DNA from: Deltaproteobacteria bacterium
Lineage (GTDB): Bacteria; Desulfobacterota; Binatia; HRBIN30; JACQVA1
Length of the DNA: 53,337 nt
Direction: 5' to 3'
Assembly: GCA_016210005.1 (NCBI GenBank)
Contig: JACQVA010000182.1
Location: forward strand, 1-53,337
Positions 44,245 to 53,140 of this stretch are shown piece by piece. Numbering within the stretch: the first letter of the stretch is position 1; each line of letters begins with the position of its first letter. Below the pieces are notes generated by a model that was not told the origin of the DNA, searched no databases, and worked only from the letters and a program-made list of their open reading frames with translations. The position numbers were made by a program, and so were the translations under genes.

Positions 44245-47133
44245 CTGGGCACACCGAAAACCGATGCTGCGGAAGCGGTCGTCGGGATGGTTGCCGATGC
44301 GGCACGCGGCGCGCAGGACGTCAGCATCGTCGTCGAACGAGCCGCCGCGAAGAGTCTTGGTGTCCTTGTCGTTGTCGTACCAGGAGTCCGTCCACTCCCA
44401 CACGTTGCCCGCCATGTCCATGAGGCCGTACGGCGACGCGCCCGCCCGGCAGCTCCCGACGGGAGCCGGCTGACCACTCGGGTTACCGAAGACCGCGCGC
44501 GACGGATCAGGGTCGTCCTCGCCCCATGGGTAGCGCCGTCCATCGGTTCCCCGTGCCCCTTTCTCCCACTCCCACTCCGTCGGCAGACGCAGGCCCGCCC
44601 ACTGGCAGTACGCTTGCGCGTCGTGCCAGTTCACGCCGACCACGGGTTGCTGCGGCTGGTTGAAGCGCTCATCGTCCCAGGACGCGGGCTTCTTCGCATG
44701 CGGCTTGGCGTTCAAGAACTGCGCGTACTGAGCGTTCGTCACCAGATAGCGCGCCAAGTAGAAGGGCGCGTCGATGCTCCGCTCGGTTGGCGAACCTCCT
44801 GCCAGGAACGGTCCGGCGGGTATGAAAACCAAGTCTGTTCCGTCCGTCGGGTTGGTGCGCTGCAACGGCAGCCCCGTGACCTGATCGACTGGAGCGCCGG
44901 AAACCTCTCGGGCGACACCTTCCGCCGACAGGATGCCAGCAATGAGAGGTCTCAACGAAGGGTCGCGGCGGGCGATTTCCTCCAAGCGATCCGCGACTGC
45001 CTCGATCGTGTGTCTCGGCATCGCACGCAACGCCAGCAAGGCCGCGTAGCGGTGCGCCGCCACGTCAACGCCTCGCAGACGGGCCGTGAATCGTCGCCAT
45101 CCCGTCAACGGACGAGCCGCCTCAACGAACGGCTCAGCGGAAAGCCCTTGTGCATCCCGGATGCACTCGGCAGTAAAGGACTCGTGCCCGCGCAGCTTGC
45201 CGGCTGCGGCGACCGCCCGCATGAGATCGGAGAAGAAGCTGGGATTGTGCAGGCCGGCGAACAGGCGGGTCACCTCGCGCCACCAGCTCTCATCGTAGTG
45301 GTCTATCAGAACCTCGAAGCGGCGCTGATTGCGAATTTCCTCCGCCGCCAAGTACTCCTGGAAGCTCAGATGGAGGAAGCCGTACTCATCGGTGCCGTAG
45401 CCGGTGAGCAGGCCGCTGCGGTCACGCACGCTATCCAGAAACGCTTGCGTATCGATCTCGCGGTGTAGGCGCGTGGCACACTCGCTCAGCACCGGCCGGA
45501 TCTCGTCTTCACGTGCCGATCGGCGGTCGCACTCGCCGTGCATCCACAGCGCCAGCGGTTGCAAGAACTCTCGCGCTTCCTTGGCCCGGAGCCCAGTGTC
45601 GAGTCGCCTGGCCTTGTCCCAGTGCTCCAGCAGCATGTCGACGCACTTCTCGTACAACTCGACGCGCTTGTCCGGCAGATCCCCGCCTTGATAGCGCACC
45701 AGCGCGATGAGCTGCAGAAGCATGGGGTTGACCGCCAGCCGCCGCAACGCCTCGTAGTCCCAGATGCGCTCCGCAAGTGTGCTGGCCTCACGCTCGGCTT
45801 GCTCCAAAACGGCCGCGGACCCGTCTTTCAGAAAGGAATAGACGACGCGGTACCAGCGTCGCAGGAAGTCATCCACCTCTTGCCTCCGCAACGGCGCAAC
45901 GTCTAGCTGGAGATGCGGTGCCTGCAACGGGGCAGCGCGATACCCGGCGAAGCGCGAGGTGACCACGATGCGATTGTCCGGATAGCGCTCGGCGAGCCGC
46001 TCGATCCACCGCGACACCTCGATCCGCTGATCGCGGTTGGCAACCTCGTCCAGGCCGTCGCACAGGAGCAAACAGCGGCCGTCGGTCAGCGCGGGTGCAA
46101 AGAAACGCGGCGGGAAGTCCTTGATCGCGGGATCGCTCGCCGCCTGCAGCGCTGGGGCAAAGTCGTCGTCGACCCGCACGTTGCGCAACGGCACGAAGAC
46201 CGGCAAGGTGTCGGCACCGAGACCCAGCTCGCCCTGCCGGCCACCGGCGCAGAGGAGAGCGAGATGCTTGAGCAGCGTCGTCTTCCCCGATCCCGGATGA
46301 CCGAGCACCGCGACCAGGTGCAGGTCGCGTTCGAGAGCGAACTGCCAGGCAGACGAAAAATCACGCGCCTCGCCGCTTGCTTCCGTCAGCGCGGCCCGCT
46401 CGGTGGCGCGATCGAGCATCGCGATGGTGGTACGAATCGGCACCAAGACCTTGTCGAGATCGATCGGCATGGTCAGCGCGGTTGGGAATCCGGCCAGTGA
46501 GAGATGGCGGTGTTTGTCGACCAGCTTCAGGTACTCGGCGCGCAAGTCCGCCCGCTCGCCGCCGAACGGCGCCGCCACCGTCGCGCCGAAGCGTTGCGCG
46601 CACCATTGCACGAGCAGCTCGCGCAACGTGCGCTCGAACGCTCCGACCTCCTCGTACGTCGTGACGAACCAGGCCGGCTCGCGATCGGGCGCCTCATACC
46701 GGGCGCGGAAGTTGGTGACCTTCTTCCACTGCTCCAGCCCGTCCGGAGTCCGCAGCGGCTTCGGATCCGGCCGTGCGTTGGAGAAGAACATCCAGATCGT
46801 GGGACGATCCCCAGTCTCCTTGCGGGTCGCTTCGGCGACGTTGAACTCTTCCTCGGTGCCCGACTCGGCCACGCTGGTCGGCGTGCCGAATCGGGACCAC
46901 AGGATGCCGACGAAGATGTCGCAATCCCGAACGTGTTGGTTGATGGCCGCCTGCGGGCGCACACCGTCCTTGAGCGCGTGGGTCTCCCAGCGGACCGCAT
47001 CGAGTACGAACCCTTGCGACTCGCCCATACGCCGGCTCACCGCGAGGACGGCACTTTCGGCGATTGCTCTCTCGTTGGTCACGTCGCCAGGCGAGGCGAT
47101 GAAGACGCGAATCTTTGTCACTTCGGAAGACAT
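44215..47133 (-). CDS. STAND-like protein: DUF4062 + NACHT NTPase + FGE-sulfatase-like domain
   Basis: A 972-residue protein. Residues 7-180 resemble DUF4062 (IRVFIASPGDVTNERAIAES; CDIFVGILWSRFGTP), a TIR-like effector or nucleotide-binding fold. Residues 270-400 form a NACHT NTPase: Walker A GHPGSGKTT (278-286), Walker B LLLCDGLDEV (355-364) and VVTSRFAGYR. A helical middle region follows, then an FGE-sulfatase/C-type-lectin-like domain from about 767 to 963, with FIPAGPFLAGG, RLPTEWEWEKGARG, GNVWEWTDSWY and LRGGSF to IGFRCA. The catalytic Cys pair of true formylglycine enzymes is not visible, so it is likely a ligand-binding domain. This architecture resembles antiviral STAND NTPases. The ATG at 47133 is preferred over the one at 47151. 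Confidence 0.87.
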   Translation of the reverse strand: MSSEVTKIRVFIASPGDVTNERAIAESAVLAVSRRMGESQGFVLDAVRWETHALKDGVRPQAAINQHVRDCDIFVGILWSRFGTPTSVAESGTEEEFNVAEATRKETGDRPTIWMFFSNARPDPKPLRTPDGLEQWKKVTNFRARYEAPDREPAWFVTTYEEVGAFERTLRELLVQWCAQRFGATVAAPFGGERADLRAEYLKLVDKHRHLSLAGFPTALTMPIDLDKVLVPIRTTIAMLDRATERAALTEASGEARDFSSAWQFALERDLHLVAVLGHPGSGKTTLLKHLALLCAGGRQGELGLGADTLPVFVPLRNVRVDDDFAPALQAASDPAIKDFPPRFFAPALTDGRCLLLCDGLDEVANRDQRIEVSRWIERLAERYPDNRIVVTSRFAGYRAAPLQAPHLQLDVAPLRRQEVDDFLRRWYRVVYSFLKDGSAAVLEQAEREASTLAERIWDYEALRRLAVNPMLLQLIALVRYQGGDLPDKRVELYEKCVDMLLEHWDKARRLDTGLRAKEAREFLQPLALWMHGECDRRSAREDEIRPVLSECATRLHREIDTQAFLDSVRDRSGLLTGYGTDEYGFLHLSFQEYLAAEEIRNQRRFEVLIDHYDESWWREVTRLFAGLHNPSFFSDLMRAVAAAGKLRGHESFTAECIRDAQGLSAEPFVEAARPLTGWRRFTARLRGVDVAAHRYAALLALRAMPRHTIEAVADRLEEIARRDPSLRPLIAGILSAEGVAREVSGAPVDQVTGLPLQRTNPTDGTDLVFIPAGPFLAGGSPTERSIDAPFYLARYLVTNAQYAQFLNAKPHAKKPASWDDERFNQPQQPVVGVNWHDAQAYCQWAGLRLPTEWEWEKGARGTDGRRYPWGEDDPDPSRAVFGNPSGQPAPVGSCRAGASPYGLMDMAGNVWEWTDSWYDNDKDTKTLRGGSFDDDADVLRAACRIGNHPDDRFRSIGFRCAQDPEAVTSGQ

Positions 47134-47237
47134 GAGGGCCTCACCACCCACCCGGCCGGGGGATTCGGCGTGGGCCTACTACCGCCGGCCGGGCTACCGC
47201 CGCTGTTTGGCCGTGCCCTTCCATCGGAGGCACGGCA

Positions 47238-47693
47238 TCACCTCTGCCGTCGCGGCGGCACTGGCTGGGGCATAGCCGGGATAACGACCAAATCGAATGC
47301 GCGCCCGTCAGCCAGGCGCACGGCGCTGAAGTGGCGAACGTCGCGTGTCGCGAGGCGTCGAAGGTCAAGCTCGTCCGCAAGTGCAACAATGGTCGCGTCA
47401 ACCAGCCCGAGCTGCAGGTCGGCATATGCGGCGTCGATGGCGATGGCACGGCTGAGCTGCGCGTCTGTCGGGGGGGCGTAGATGAACGCGCCGCGGCGGA
47501 TGTCAGCAATCAGGCTGCGCATGGCCTGGCGTTCTGCGCGCAGGAAGTAGTCGATCTCCGCGAGCACGAGCCCCGGAATGTAGCGAGCGCGGGCCGCATC
47601 TATCGCCGCACGGAAAACCCGGTGATCGGGAGCAGACTCGACCAGGTAGTCGACGAGCGCTCCCGTATCGCAGATGACCGCCGGCTGGCTCAA
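47238..47693 (-). CDS. PIN-domain toxin (VapC-like)
   Basis: A 151-residue PIN-domain ribonuclease toxin. The acidic catalytic residues are in place: Asp9 (ICDTGALVDY), Glu46 (VLAEIDYF), Asp99 (GLVDATIVALAD) and Asp118. Such toxins cleave RNA when released from their antitoxin. The TTG start overlaps the antitoxin stop (TTGA at 47690-47693), so antitoxin and toxin are coupled. The STAND gene starts about 105 bases beyond the end of this gene on the same strand. Confidence 0.87.
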   Translation of the reverse strand: MSQPAVICDTGALVDYLVESAPDHRVFRAAIDAARARYIPGLVLAEIDYFLRAERQAMRSLIADIRRGAFIYAPPTDAQLSRAIAIDAAYADLQLGLVDATIVALADELDLRRLATRDVRHFSAVRLADGRAFDLVVIPAMPQPVPPRRQR

Positions 47694-47929
47694 CGTTCAA
47701 GGTCCCGAAACAGCTCGCTCTCGTCGGCGCATTCTCGCAGGCGTCCCTTGATGACGCCAGCGGAGCGCGGCCGCGGATGCTCGCGGAACTGCTCCAGCGC
47801 CCGCCGCAGCTGTCGGCGGACGAACTGGGATCGGGAGATGCCCTGCTCGCGCGCCGCCCGATCGAGTAGCCGCGTGGTCTCGGCATCCAGGGTGATCGTC
47901 GTGACAGGCTTCGCTCGCGAGAGTGTCAT
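47690..47929 (-). CDS. Ribbon-helix-helix antitoxin (VapB-like)
   Basis: A 79-residue antitoxin with an N-terminal ribbon-helix-helix DNA-binding segment: TTITLDAETTRLLDRAAREQ then GISRSQFVRRQLRRAL. The C-terminal tail (ADESELFRDLER) would wrap the toxin. The ATG at 47929 is chosen; the frame is open farther upstream to 48163, but that part runs into the dispersed repeat region. Antitoxins of this type repress their own operon; a promoter should lie between 47930 and 48092, but is not identifiable by eye. Confidence 0.82.
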   Translation of the reverse strand: MTLSRAKPVTTITLDAETTRLLDRAAREQGISRSQFVRRQLRRALEQFREHPRPRSAGVIKGRLRECADESELFRDLER

Positions 47930-48258
47930 GGTCGCACTATACCCTCGCACCCGAGGGAGTTGCAAAGCTGCCGTTCGCTCATCCGATGACCGGCGCCTTC
48001 CTGAACACTCGCCACCGTTTCCGAGCCGCCTCCCGTCCAACCTTCTGCGCCGGCCGCTTCTATGTTGTAACCGCGGTGCAAGACCCGAGACACGGCCGGT
48101 ACAGCCGGCCCTACTTCTTTGGACCTTGGACTTTGGACTGCGGCCAAGGAGTAAAGGGGCCAAGCCACACCCGACTGGTCACTGGTCACTGGTCACTGAC
48201 CACTCGTCACTGCTTCCGGGTCGATACCGCGAATTCCACGAGCCGCTTGCGAGCACCT
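47930..48258. other. 329-base intergenic region containing repeat copy B
   Basis: This gap lies between the antitoxin start and the end of the GST-like gene. The part from 48093 to 48222 is repeat copy B, described separately. The rest shows no gene I can support. It should include the toxin-antitoxin promoter. Confidence 0.6.
48093..48222. repeat. Dispersed repeat copy B (130 bp)
   Basis: The second copy of the mosaic repeat, in the same orientation as copy A. It begins CGGCCGGTACAGCCGGCC and has the same sequence order, with a different number of the 7-8-base units: one fewer TTGGACC unit, one fewer GGAGTAAA unit, and one more GGTCACT unit. It ends with the shared GCTTCCGGGTC 37 bases before the end of the GST-like gene. 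Together the copies bracket the STAND and toxin-antitoxin genes. Confidence 0.92.
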
Positions 48259-49263
48259 CTAGCTCCGGCTGGTCAGCGCTTCGTAGCACCCGGCCTGCTT
48301 TAAGATGGGAGCGAGCGCCGACTTGTCCGCCACGGCGGCGTAGCGGGCGCGCAAGGCGGCCAGCGACTTGGCGTGGTATTTCTGCGTCTCCTGCGTGTAC
48401 GGCTTGCCGGCTAGGGTCATCGAGAACTCCTTCTGCCCCGCCGCCAGAGCTTGCGCGTTGGCAATCGTCCACGGCAGGAAGATGGCACCGATCTCATCAC
48501 GGAGCAGCGGCATCAGGGTCGGTGCCAGCGCCGCCCACGGCTCGAATTGGCCTTCGTTGCTGGGATCGAGCATGCGCCGGGCCCAAGCCAGAACGTTGGG
48601 CGCCTTCTGCTGCATGAGCGCGGCCGGCGTCGGGTCGGTGGAGCACTGGTAGAGTTGCGCGTACAGTCCGAAGTCACCGAAAGCGGGCCGGCCGCCGAAG
48701 AGATACGGGCGCCGCTCCAGGTGGGCGTCGAGAATGGCGAGCTGGCGCAAGAACGAGCCCTCAATCTGTTCTTTGGTTTCGGCACATGAGCCGACGAACT
48801 TCAGCCGCGGAATCATTCGCCCCTTGATCATTTCAACGGCGCCGATCAGCTCGTCTTCCGGCAACTCCGGCATCATGCTGCGGGCGAGGCGCTGCGCGGC
48901 CGACTGCTGATCGGGCTCATACCACCAGCGGTAATGGAACATCGGCTTGTTGCCCCACTCGTCGCCGTACTCCTCGATCAGCGCCGAGATGAACGCCGGC
49001 GCGGGGTCGGCGGGATGGATCGACGACTCGGGATGGAGCGCCTCGAAGTGCTCGATGATCGGAGTCGAGTCCTGCAGGCCCTGGCCCTCAGGCGTGACCA
49101 CCAGCGGGATCAGCGGCAGCTTGGCGTAGCGGCGAAACTCCTCCTCGGTGGCGGGGTTGCGAATCAACCACTGGTGCGCGATGCGCTTGTAGCGGAAGTA
49201 GGAGCGGACCTTCACCGAGTAGGGCGACAGCTCGTTACCGAAGATGCGGTGGACGTTGGACAT
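48259..49263 (-). CDS. Glutathione S-transferase-like protein
   Basis: A 334-residue protein with an N-terminal thioredoxin-like GST domain (MSNVHRIFGNELSPYSVKVR; GLQDSTPIIEHFEALHPESS, where the Ser-Thr of the glutathione site is DST) followed by an extended helical C-terminal domain (about 90-300). The active-site position reads SPYS, with no Cys, so a Ser-type or non-catalytic GST is expected. Longer than ordinary GSTs of about 220 residues. AFGDFGLYAQLYQ matches the C-terminal GST motif. Substrate unknown. Divergent from the acyl-CoA dehydrogenase gene at 49445. Confidence 0.85.
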   Translation of the reverse strand: MSNVHRIFGNELSPYSVKVRSYFRYKRIAHQWLIRNPATEEEFRRYAKLPLIPLVVTPEGQGLQDSTPIIEHFEALHPESSIHPADPAPAFISALIEEYGDEWGNKPMFHYRWWYEPDQQSAAQRLARSMMPELPEDELIGAVEMIKGRMIPRLKFVGSCAETKEQIEGSFLRQLAILDAHLERRPYLFGGRPAFGDFGLYAQLYQCSTDPTPAALMQQKAPNVLAWARRMLDPSNEGQFEPWAALAPTLMPLLRDEIGAIFLPWTIANAQALAAGQKEFSMTLAGKPYTQETQKYHAKSLAALRARYAAVADKSALAPILKQAGCYEALTSRS

Positions 49264-49444
49264 GATACGGCCTCCTTTCGCGCCGGCGTCTGACTCGGCG
49301 TAGCTGGTTTCGGCCGTGGAGTCGATGCCACGCTGGGGTTACAGCGCCGACGGCGGCGCAAGATCTTCGTTGACATAGCTTGCACCCTCTCGCTAAGGAC
49401 AGTGGCGACATCGCCCCCGGGCGCCGCCCGACACAGGAGCCGCT

Positions 49445-50545
49445 ATGAACTTCGACTTCTCCGATGACCAGAAACTGCTGCAGAAGACTGCCCGCGAGTA
49501 TCTGAGCGAGCACGCGCCGCTGAGCCTGTGCCGGGCGGTGTTGGAGTCGGCGGCGCCGTACTCGGAGACGCTGTGGCAAGGGGTGGCGCAAATGGGCTGG
49601 CTGGGCACGGCGATTCCCGAGGAATACGGCGGTGCCGGCTTCGGGCGCTTGGAGCTGGCTGTGCTGGCTGAAGAGGTAGGGCGTGCCTTGGCGCCGATTC
49701 CGTTCTCGTCGAGCATCTACTTGGCGGCGGAAGCGTTGCTGCTGGCGGGGTCACCGGCACAGAAACAGACCTACCTTCCAAAACTCGCCAGCGGTGAGTG
49801 GGCCGCCACCTTCGCCCATGCCGAGCAACCGGGTGAGTGCGGTGCCGCGGCCATCACCACCAAGTTCGCCGGCGGCAAACTCACCGGCAGCAAGGTCCCA
49901 GTGCTCGACGGCGCGGCTGCCCGCTTCGCCGTGGTTACGGCCACCGGCAACACTGGCGTGGTGCTGGCGTTGGTTGACCTGACCGCGACCGGGGTCGAGC
50001 GCACCGCCGTTCGTTCGATCGATCCCAGCCGCTCCCTGGCCGGCATTCGCTTCAACGCCGCGCCCGCCGAGCTGCTCGGCGATGTCGGCGCGGGTTGGAG
50101 CACGGTGCAGGCGGTGCTCGACCGCGCGGCGGTGTTGATGGCGTTCGAGCAACTCGGTGGGGCCGAGCGCGCCTTCGAGATCACGCGCGAGTACTGCTTA
50201 AGCCGCTACGCCTTCGGCCGCCCGATCGCTTCGTTCCAGGCGCTCAAGCATCGGCTGGCTGACCTCTACGTCGAGATCGAGTTGGCGCGCTCGAATGCCT
50301 ATTATGGCGCCTGGGCGCTGAGCAACGACCGCCCCGAGTTGGCGGTAGCCGCGTGCGGCGCGCGTGCCGCCGCCAGCGAAGCCTTCGAGCTGGCCAGCGC
50401 CGAGATGATCCAGTTGCACGGCGGCGTCGGCTACACCTGGGAGTTCGACTGCCACCTGTTCTATCGCCGCGCCAAGCTGCTCGGCGTCGCGCTCGGCAGC
50501 GCGCACCATTGGCGCGAACAACTCATGGAACGATTGGGGGCGTGA
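49445..50545 (+). CDS. Acyl-CoA dehydrogenase, shorter paralogue
   Basis: A 366-residue acyl-CoA dehydrogenase-family protein: MNFDFSDDQKLLQKTAREYL, TAIPEEYGGAGFGRLELAV, AHAEQPGECGAAAITTKF and IQLHGGVGYTWEFDCHLFYRR near the C-terminus. It lacks the usual flavin-site pattern SEPDAGSD, reading HAEQPGECG instead. Such short proteins often pair with a neighbouring normal dehydrogenase, as in the heteromeric FadE pairs of steroid degradation. The partner candidate is the gene at 50655, 109 bases away. Substrate unknown. Confidence 0.88.
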   Translation: MNFDFSDDQKLLQKTAREYLSEHAPLSLCRAVLESAAPYSETLWQGVAQMGWLGTAIPEEYGGAGFGRLELAVLAEEVGRALAPIPFSSSIYLAAEALLLAGSPAQKQTYLPKLASGEWAATFAHAEQPGECGAAAITTKFAGGKLTGSKVPVLDGAAARFAVVTATGNTGVVLALVDLTATGVERTAVRSIDPSRSLAGIRFNAAPAELLGDVGAGWSTVQAVLDRAAVLMAFEQLGGAERAFEITREYCLSRYAFGRPIASFQALKHRLADLYVEIELARSNAYYGAWALSNDRPELAVAACGARAAASEAFELASAEMIQLHGGVGYTWEFDCHLFYRRAKLLGVALGSAHHWREQLMERLGA

Positions 50546-50559
50546 TTTGGGAGGTCAAC

Positions 50560-50606
50560 AACGGATTCAACGGCACGTGCATCACTGCCGGAATCAAGAA
50601 TCCGTT
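50560..50606. repeat. Inverted repeat of AACGGATT type between dehydrogenase genes
   Basis: AACGGATT at 50560-50567 and AATCCGTT at 50599-50606 are exact inverses, with related tracts (TTCAACGG, then TTCAATCCTTTAATCGGTTGT) adjoining. This stretch is only about 110 bases long. It has the look of the dispersed 8-9-base micro-repeat family of this genome, rather than an operator. Confidence 0.55.
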
Positions 50607-50654
50607 CAATCCTTTAATCGGTTGTATTCTTTGTCCCGCATGAAGGAGTGACTG

Positions 50655-51902
50655 ATGGATTTCAATGATACTTCGGAAGAAGCCGCTTTCAGGGCCGAGG
50701 CCCGGGCCTGGCTCGAGGCCAACGCCGAACGTCTGAAAGCCGGAGAGCGCGCCCCGGGCCTGGCCGAGGGACGGGCCGATCAGGAGTTGATTCAGCGCTC
50801 TCAGCAGTGGCAGGCAAAGAAGGCCGACGCCGGCTGGGCCTGCATCACCTGGCCGAAGGAGTACGGCGGCCGTGGCGCCAGCGCCATCCAGAGTGTGATC
50901 TGGAACCAGGAAGAGAGCCACTACAAGATTCCACCGAACATCTTCGGCATCGGTCAGGGCATGCTCGGGCCGACGATCATGGTGCACGGCAGTAGCGAAC
51001 AGAAGCAACGCTATCTGCGGCCGATGCTGCGCGGGGACGAGATCTGGTGCCAGCTCTTCAGCGAGCCCGGTGCGGGCTCGGACTTGGGCGGCTTGCGCAC
51101 CAGCGCGGTGCGCGAAGGTGACCAGTGGGTGATCAACGGCCAGAAGATCTGGACCACCGGTGCCCAATATTGCCGCTGGGGCATGATCCTGTGCCGCACC
51201 GATCCCGGCGCGGAGAAGCACAAGGGCATCACCTACTTCATCGTCGACATGAAGTCTCCCGGCATCGACATCCGACCGATCAAGCAGATCAACGGGCTGT
51301 CGGGTTTCAATGAGGTGTTCTTCACCGACGTGCGCGTATCTGACGACAATCGCGTCGGGGCGGTGAACGAGGGCTGGCGCGGGGCGCTGACCACGCTGAT
51401 GAACGAGCGCCACTCGATCGGTGGTGGTGCCGGTGGGCCGGACTTCGGCGATCTGCTGCAGCTGGCGAAGGAAACCTTGTGGGAAGGCCGGCCGGCATTT
51501 GCCGACAGCGCCGTGCGCCAGCGGCTGGCGCGCTTCTACATTCGGCTCAAGGGACTGCAGTATACCGGCTATCGTACCCAGACCGCGCTGTCCCGCGGCG
51601 CAATCCCCGGGCCGGAGAGTTCTATCGGCAAGCTGGTCGGGGCCCCGCTGCGGCAAGAGATGGCGAGCTTCGCCGTCGACCTGCAAGGTGCCGCCGGTGT
51701 GGCGATGGATGGTGCCGCCAGTGCCGATGACGGCCTGTGGCAGTTGATGTACCTGGCCACGCCCGGGCTGCGCCTGGCGGGCGGCACGGACGAGATTCTG
51801 CGCAACATCATCGCCGAACGCGTCCTCGGCCTGCCCCCCGAGATCCGCGCCGACAAAGGTATGGCCTTCAAGGACGTGCCAACCGGTCCGAAGAACACCT
51901 GA
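50655..51902 (+). CDS. Acyl-CoA dehydrogenase
   Basis: A 415-residue acyl-CoA dehydrogenase with FSEPGAGSDLGGLRTSAV, INGQKIWTTGAQYCRW, and LRLAGGTDEILRNIIAERVL at the C-terminus. The opening MDFNDTSEEAAFRAEARAWL matches the FadE-type enzymes used for complex acyl chains. The ATG has AAGGAGTGACTG upstream, a strong site. It lies 109 bases after the shorter dehydrogenase gene and probably works with it, as an alpha-beta enzyme. Confidence 0.93.
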   Translation: MDFNDTSEEAAFRAEARAWLEANAERLKAGERAPGLAEGRADQELIQRSQQWQAKKADAGWACITWPKEYGGRGASAIQSVIWNQEESHYKIPPNIFGIGQGMLGPTIMVHGSSEQKQRYLRPMLRGDEIWCQLFSEPGAGSDLGGLRTSAVREGDQWVINGQKIWTTGAQYCRWGMILCRTDPGAEKHKGITYFIVDMKSPGIDIRPIKQINGLSGFNEVFFTDVRVSDDNRVGAVNEGWRGALTTLMNERHSIGGGAGGPDFGDLLQLAKETLWEGRPAFADSAVRQRLARFYIRLKGLQYTGYRTQTALSRGAIPGPESSIGKLVGAPLRQEMASFAVDLQGAAGVAMDGAASADDGLWQLMYLATPGLRLAGGTDEILRNIIAERVLGLPPEIRADKGMAFKDVPTGPKNT

Positions 51903-52081
51903 ACGCAGCGGCCGGCGGAAGTTGATTCGCGCCGTTGACATGGCCTTGCCAGGCTGCGGGTGACGCGCCCGCTCGGCCCACCGGTAGTCAGGGGCGCGGG
52001 TGTTCGCCTCGGCCTTGGCTCGATCCTCGTTGCGGTGTTGATCTTCTAGCGTATTTTGAGGTCGTGTAGGGCAGGTTCTCC

Positions 52082-53083
52082 ATGGCGCGTTTTCTGACCA
52101 ACCGGAATTTTCTCGCCACCCACGGCGAACGCTACCGCGCGCTATGCGCGCACGGCGGGTATGACGCCGAGCCGATTACGCTGCCCGACGACCCCACGGT
52201 GCGGCTCGACCCGGCGGAACTGACCGAGATCGAAATCGCCTGCTGCACGGATGACTTCGAGGCGGATCCGAGCTTTACCCGGCGCTTCCTGGGTAGCGCG
52301 TTGCGCGCGCCGAATCTGCGCTGGCTGCAACTCCCCAATGCCGGCATCGATCACCCGGTCTTCGGCCAGCTGCTGGCGCAAGGCGTCACGCTGACCACAG
52401 CTTCCGGTGTTACGGCCGAGCCCATCGCCCAGACTGCCATCGGCGGCTTGCTCGCGTTGGCCCGCGGCTTTCCACGCTGGGAGGAGGCGCGGCGCCGTCA
52501 CCAGTGGCTGCCCCACCCTAGTGGTCAGCTGCCGCGTGATCTGCGCGGGCAGACTATGGTCATCGTCGGCGTCGGCGCCATCGGCAACCAGATCGGCCGA
52601 CTGGCGCAAGCGCTCGGGCTGCACGTGATCGGAGTGCGCCACCGAGCACGTACGCTCGCCGATCATGTTGACGAAATGCATCCGCCCTCGGCCCTGGCCG
52701 CGCTGCTGCCGCGAGCCGACTGGCTGGTGCTGGCCTGCCCGCTGACGGATCGGACGCGCGGCTTGGTCGGTGCCGCTGCGCTGGCGCTTCTGCCCGTAGG
52801 TGCGTACCTCATCAACGTTGCCCGCGGGCAGATCATTGATGAAGCGGCGCTGGTGGCCGCCTTGCAAAGCGGCCGGCTGAGCGGTGCCTACCTCGACGTG
52901 TTCGCGGTCGAGCCCTTACCCGAGGACTCGCCGCTGTGGGAGCTGCCGCAGGTGATCATCTCGCCACACGACTCGGCCGCGGCCAGCGGCAACGCCGCGC
53001 GCATCGCCGAGCTGTTCTTGCGCAACTTGCGCCACTGGCTGCAGCACGAGCCGCTGGAGAACGCGGTGGCGGCGCCGGGCTGA
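52082..53083 (+). CDS. D-2-hydroxyacid dehydrogenase (NAD-binding)
   Basis: A 333-residue D-isomer-specific 2-hydroxyacid dehydrogenase family protein. The Rossmann motif is IVGVGAIGNQIGRLAQALG (about residues 158-176). The catalytic residues are visible: Arg in INVARGQIIDE, Glu in DVFAVEPLPED, and His in ISPHDSAAASGN. It interconverts 2-oxo and 2-hydroxy acids with NAD(P)H. The substrate is not evident. A 179-base gap from the acyl-CoA dehydrogenase includes a TTGACA that I could not support as a promoter. Confidence 0.92.
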   Translation: MARFLTNRNFLATHGERYRALCAHGGYDAEPITLPDDPTVRLDPAELTEIEIACCTDDFEADPSFTRRFLGSALRAPNLRWLQLPNAGIDHPVFGQLLAQGVTLTTASGVTAEPIAQTAIGGLLALARGFPRWEEARRRHQWLPHPSGQLPRDLRGQTMVIVGVGAIGNQIGRLAQALGLHVIGVRHRARTLADHVDEMHPPSALAALLPRADWLVLACPLTDRTRGLVGAAALALLPVGAYLINVARGQIIDEAALVAALQSGRLSGAYLDVFAVEPLPEDSPLWELPQVIISPHDSAAASGNAARIAELFLRNLRHWLQHEPLENAVAAPG

Positions 53084-53140
53084 TTCGCCGCCGGCCGCGG
53101 GTGCGCGACAAATTTGTGGGTAACGTGGTTCGGTGTTATG

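Noticed and set aside
44215-44925. FGE-like domain as a true sulfatase-activating formylglycine enzyme
   Set aside because: The paired catalytic Cys in the SFDDDADVLRAAC region is not present, and no sulfatase gene is nearby.
44107-48222. The two repeats as insertion-sequence ends of a composite transposon
   Set aside because: The repeats encode no transposase and no target-site duplication was found; a recombination-prone repeat is a better description.
51934-51965. TTGACA upstream of the D-2-hydroxyacid dehydrogenase as a sigma-70 promoter
   Set aside because: No convincing -10 box lies at 16-18 bases, and the organism's promoter consensus is unknown.
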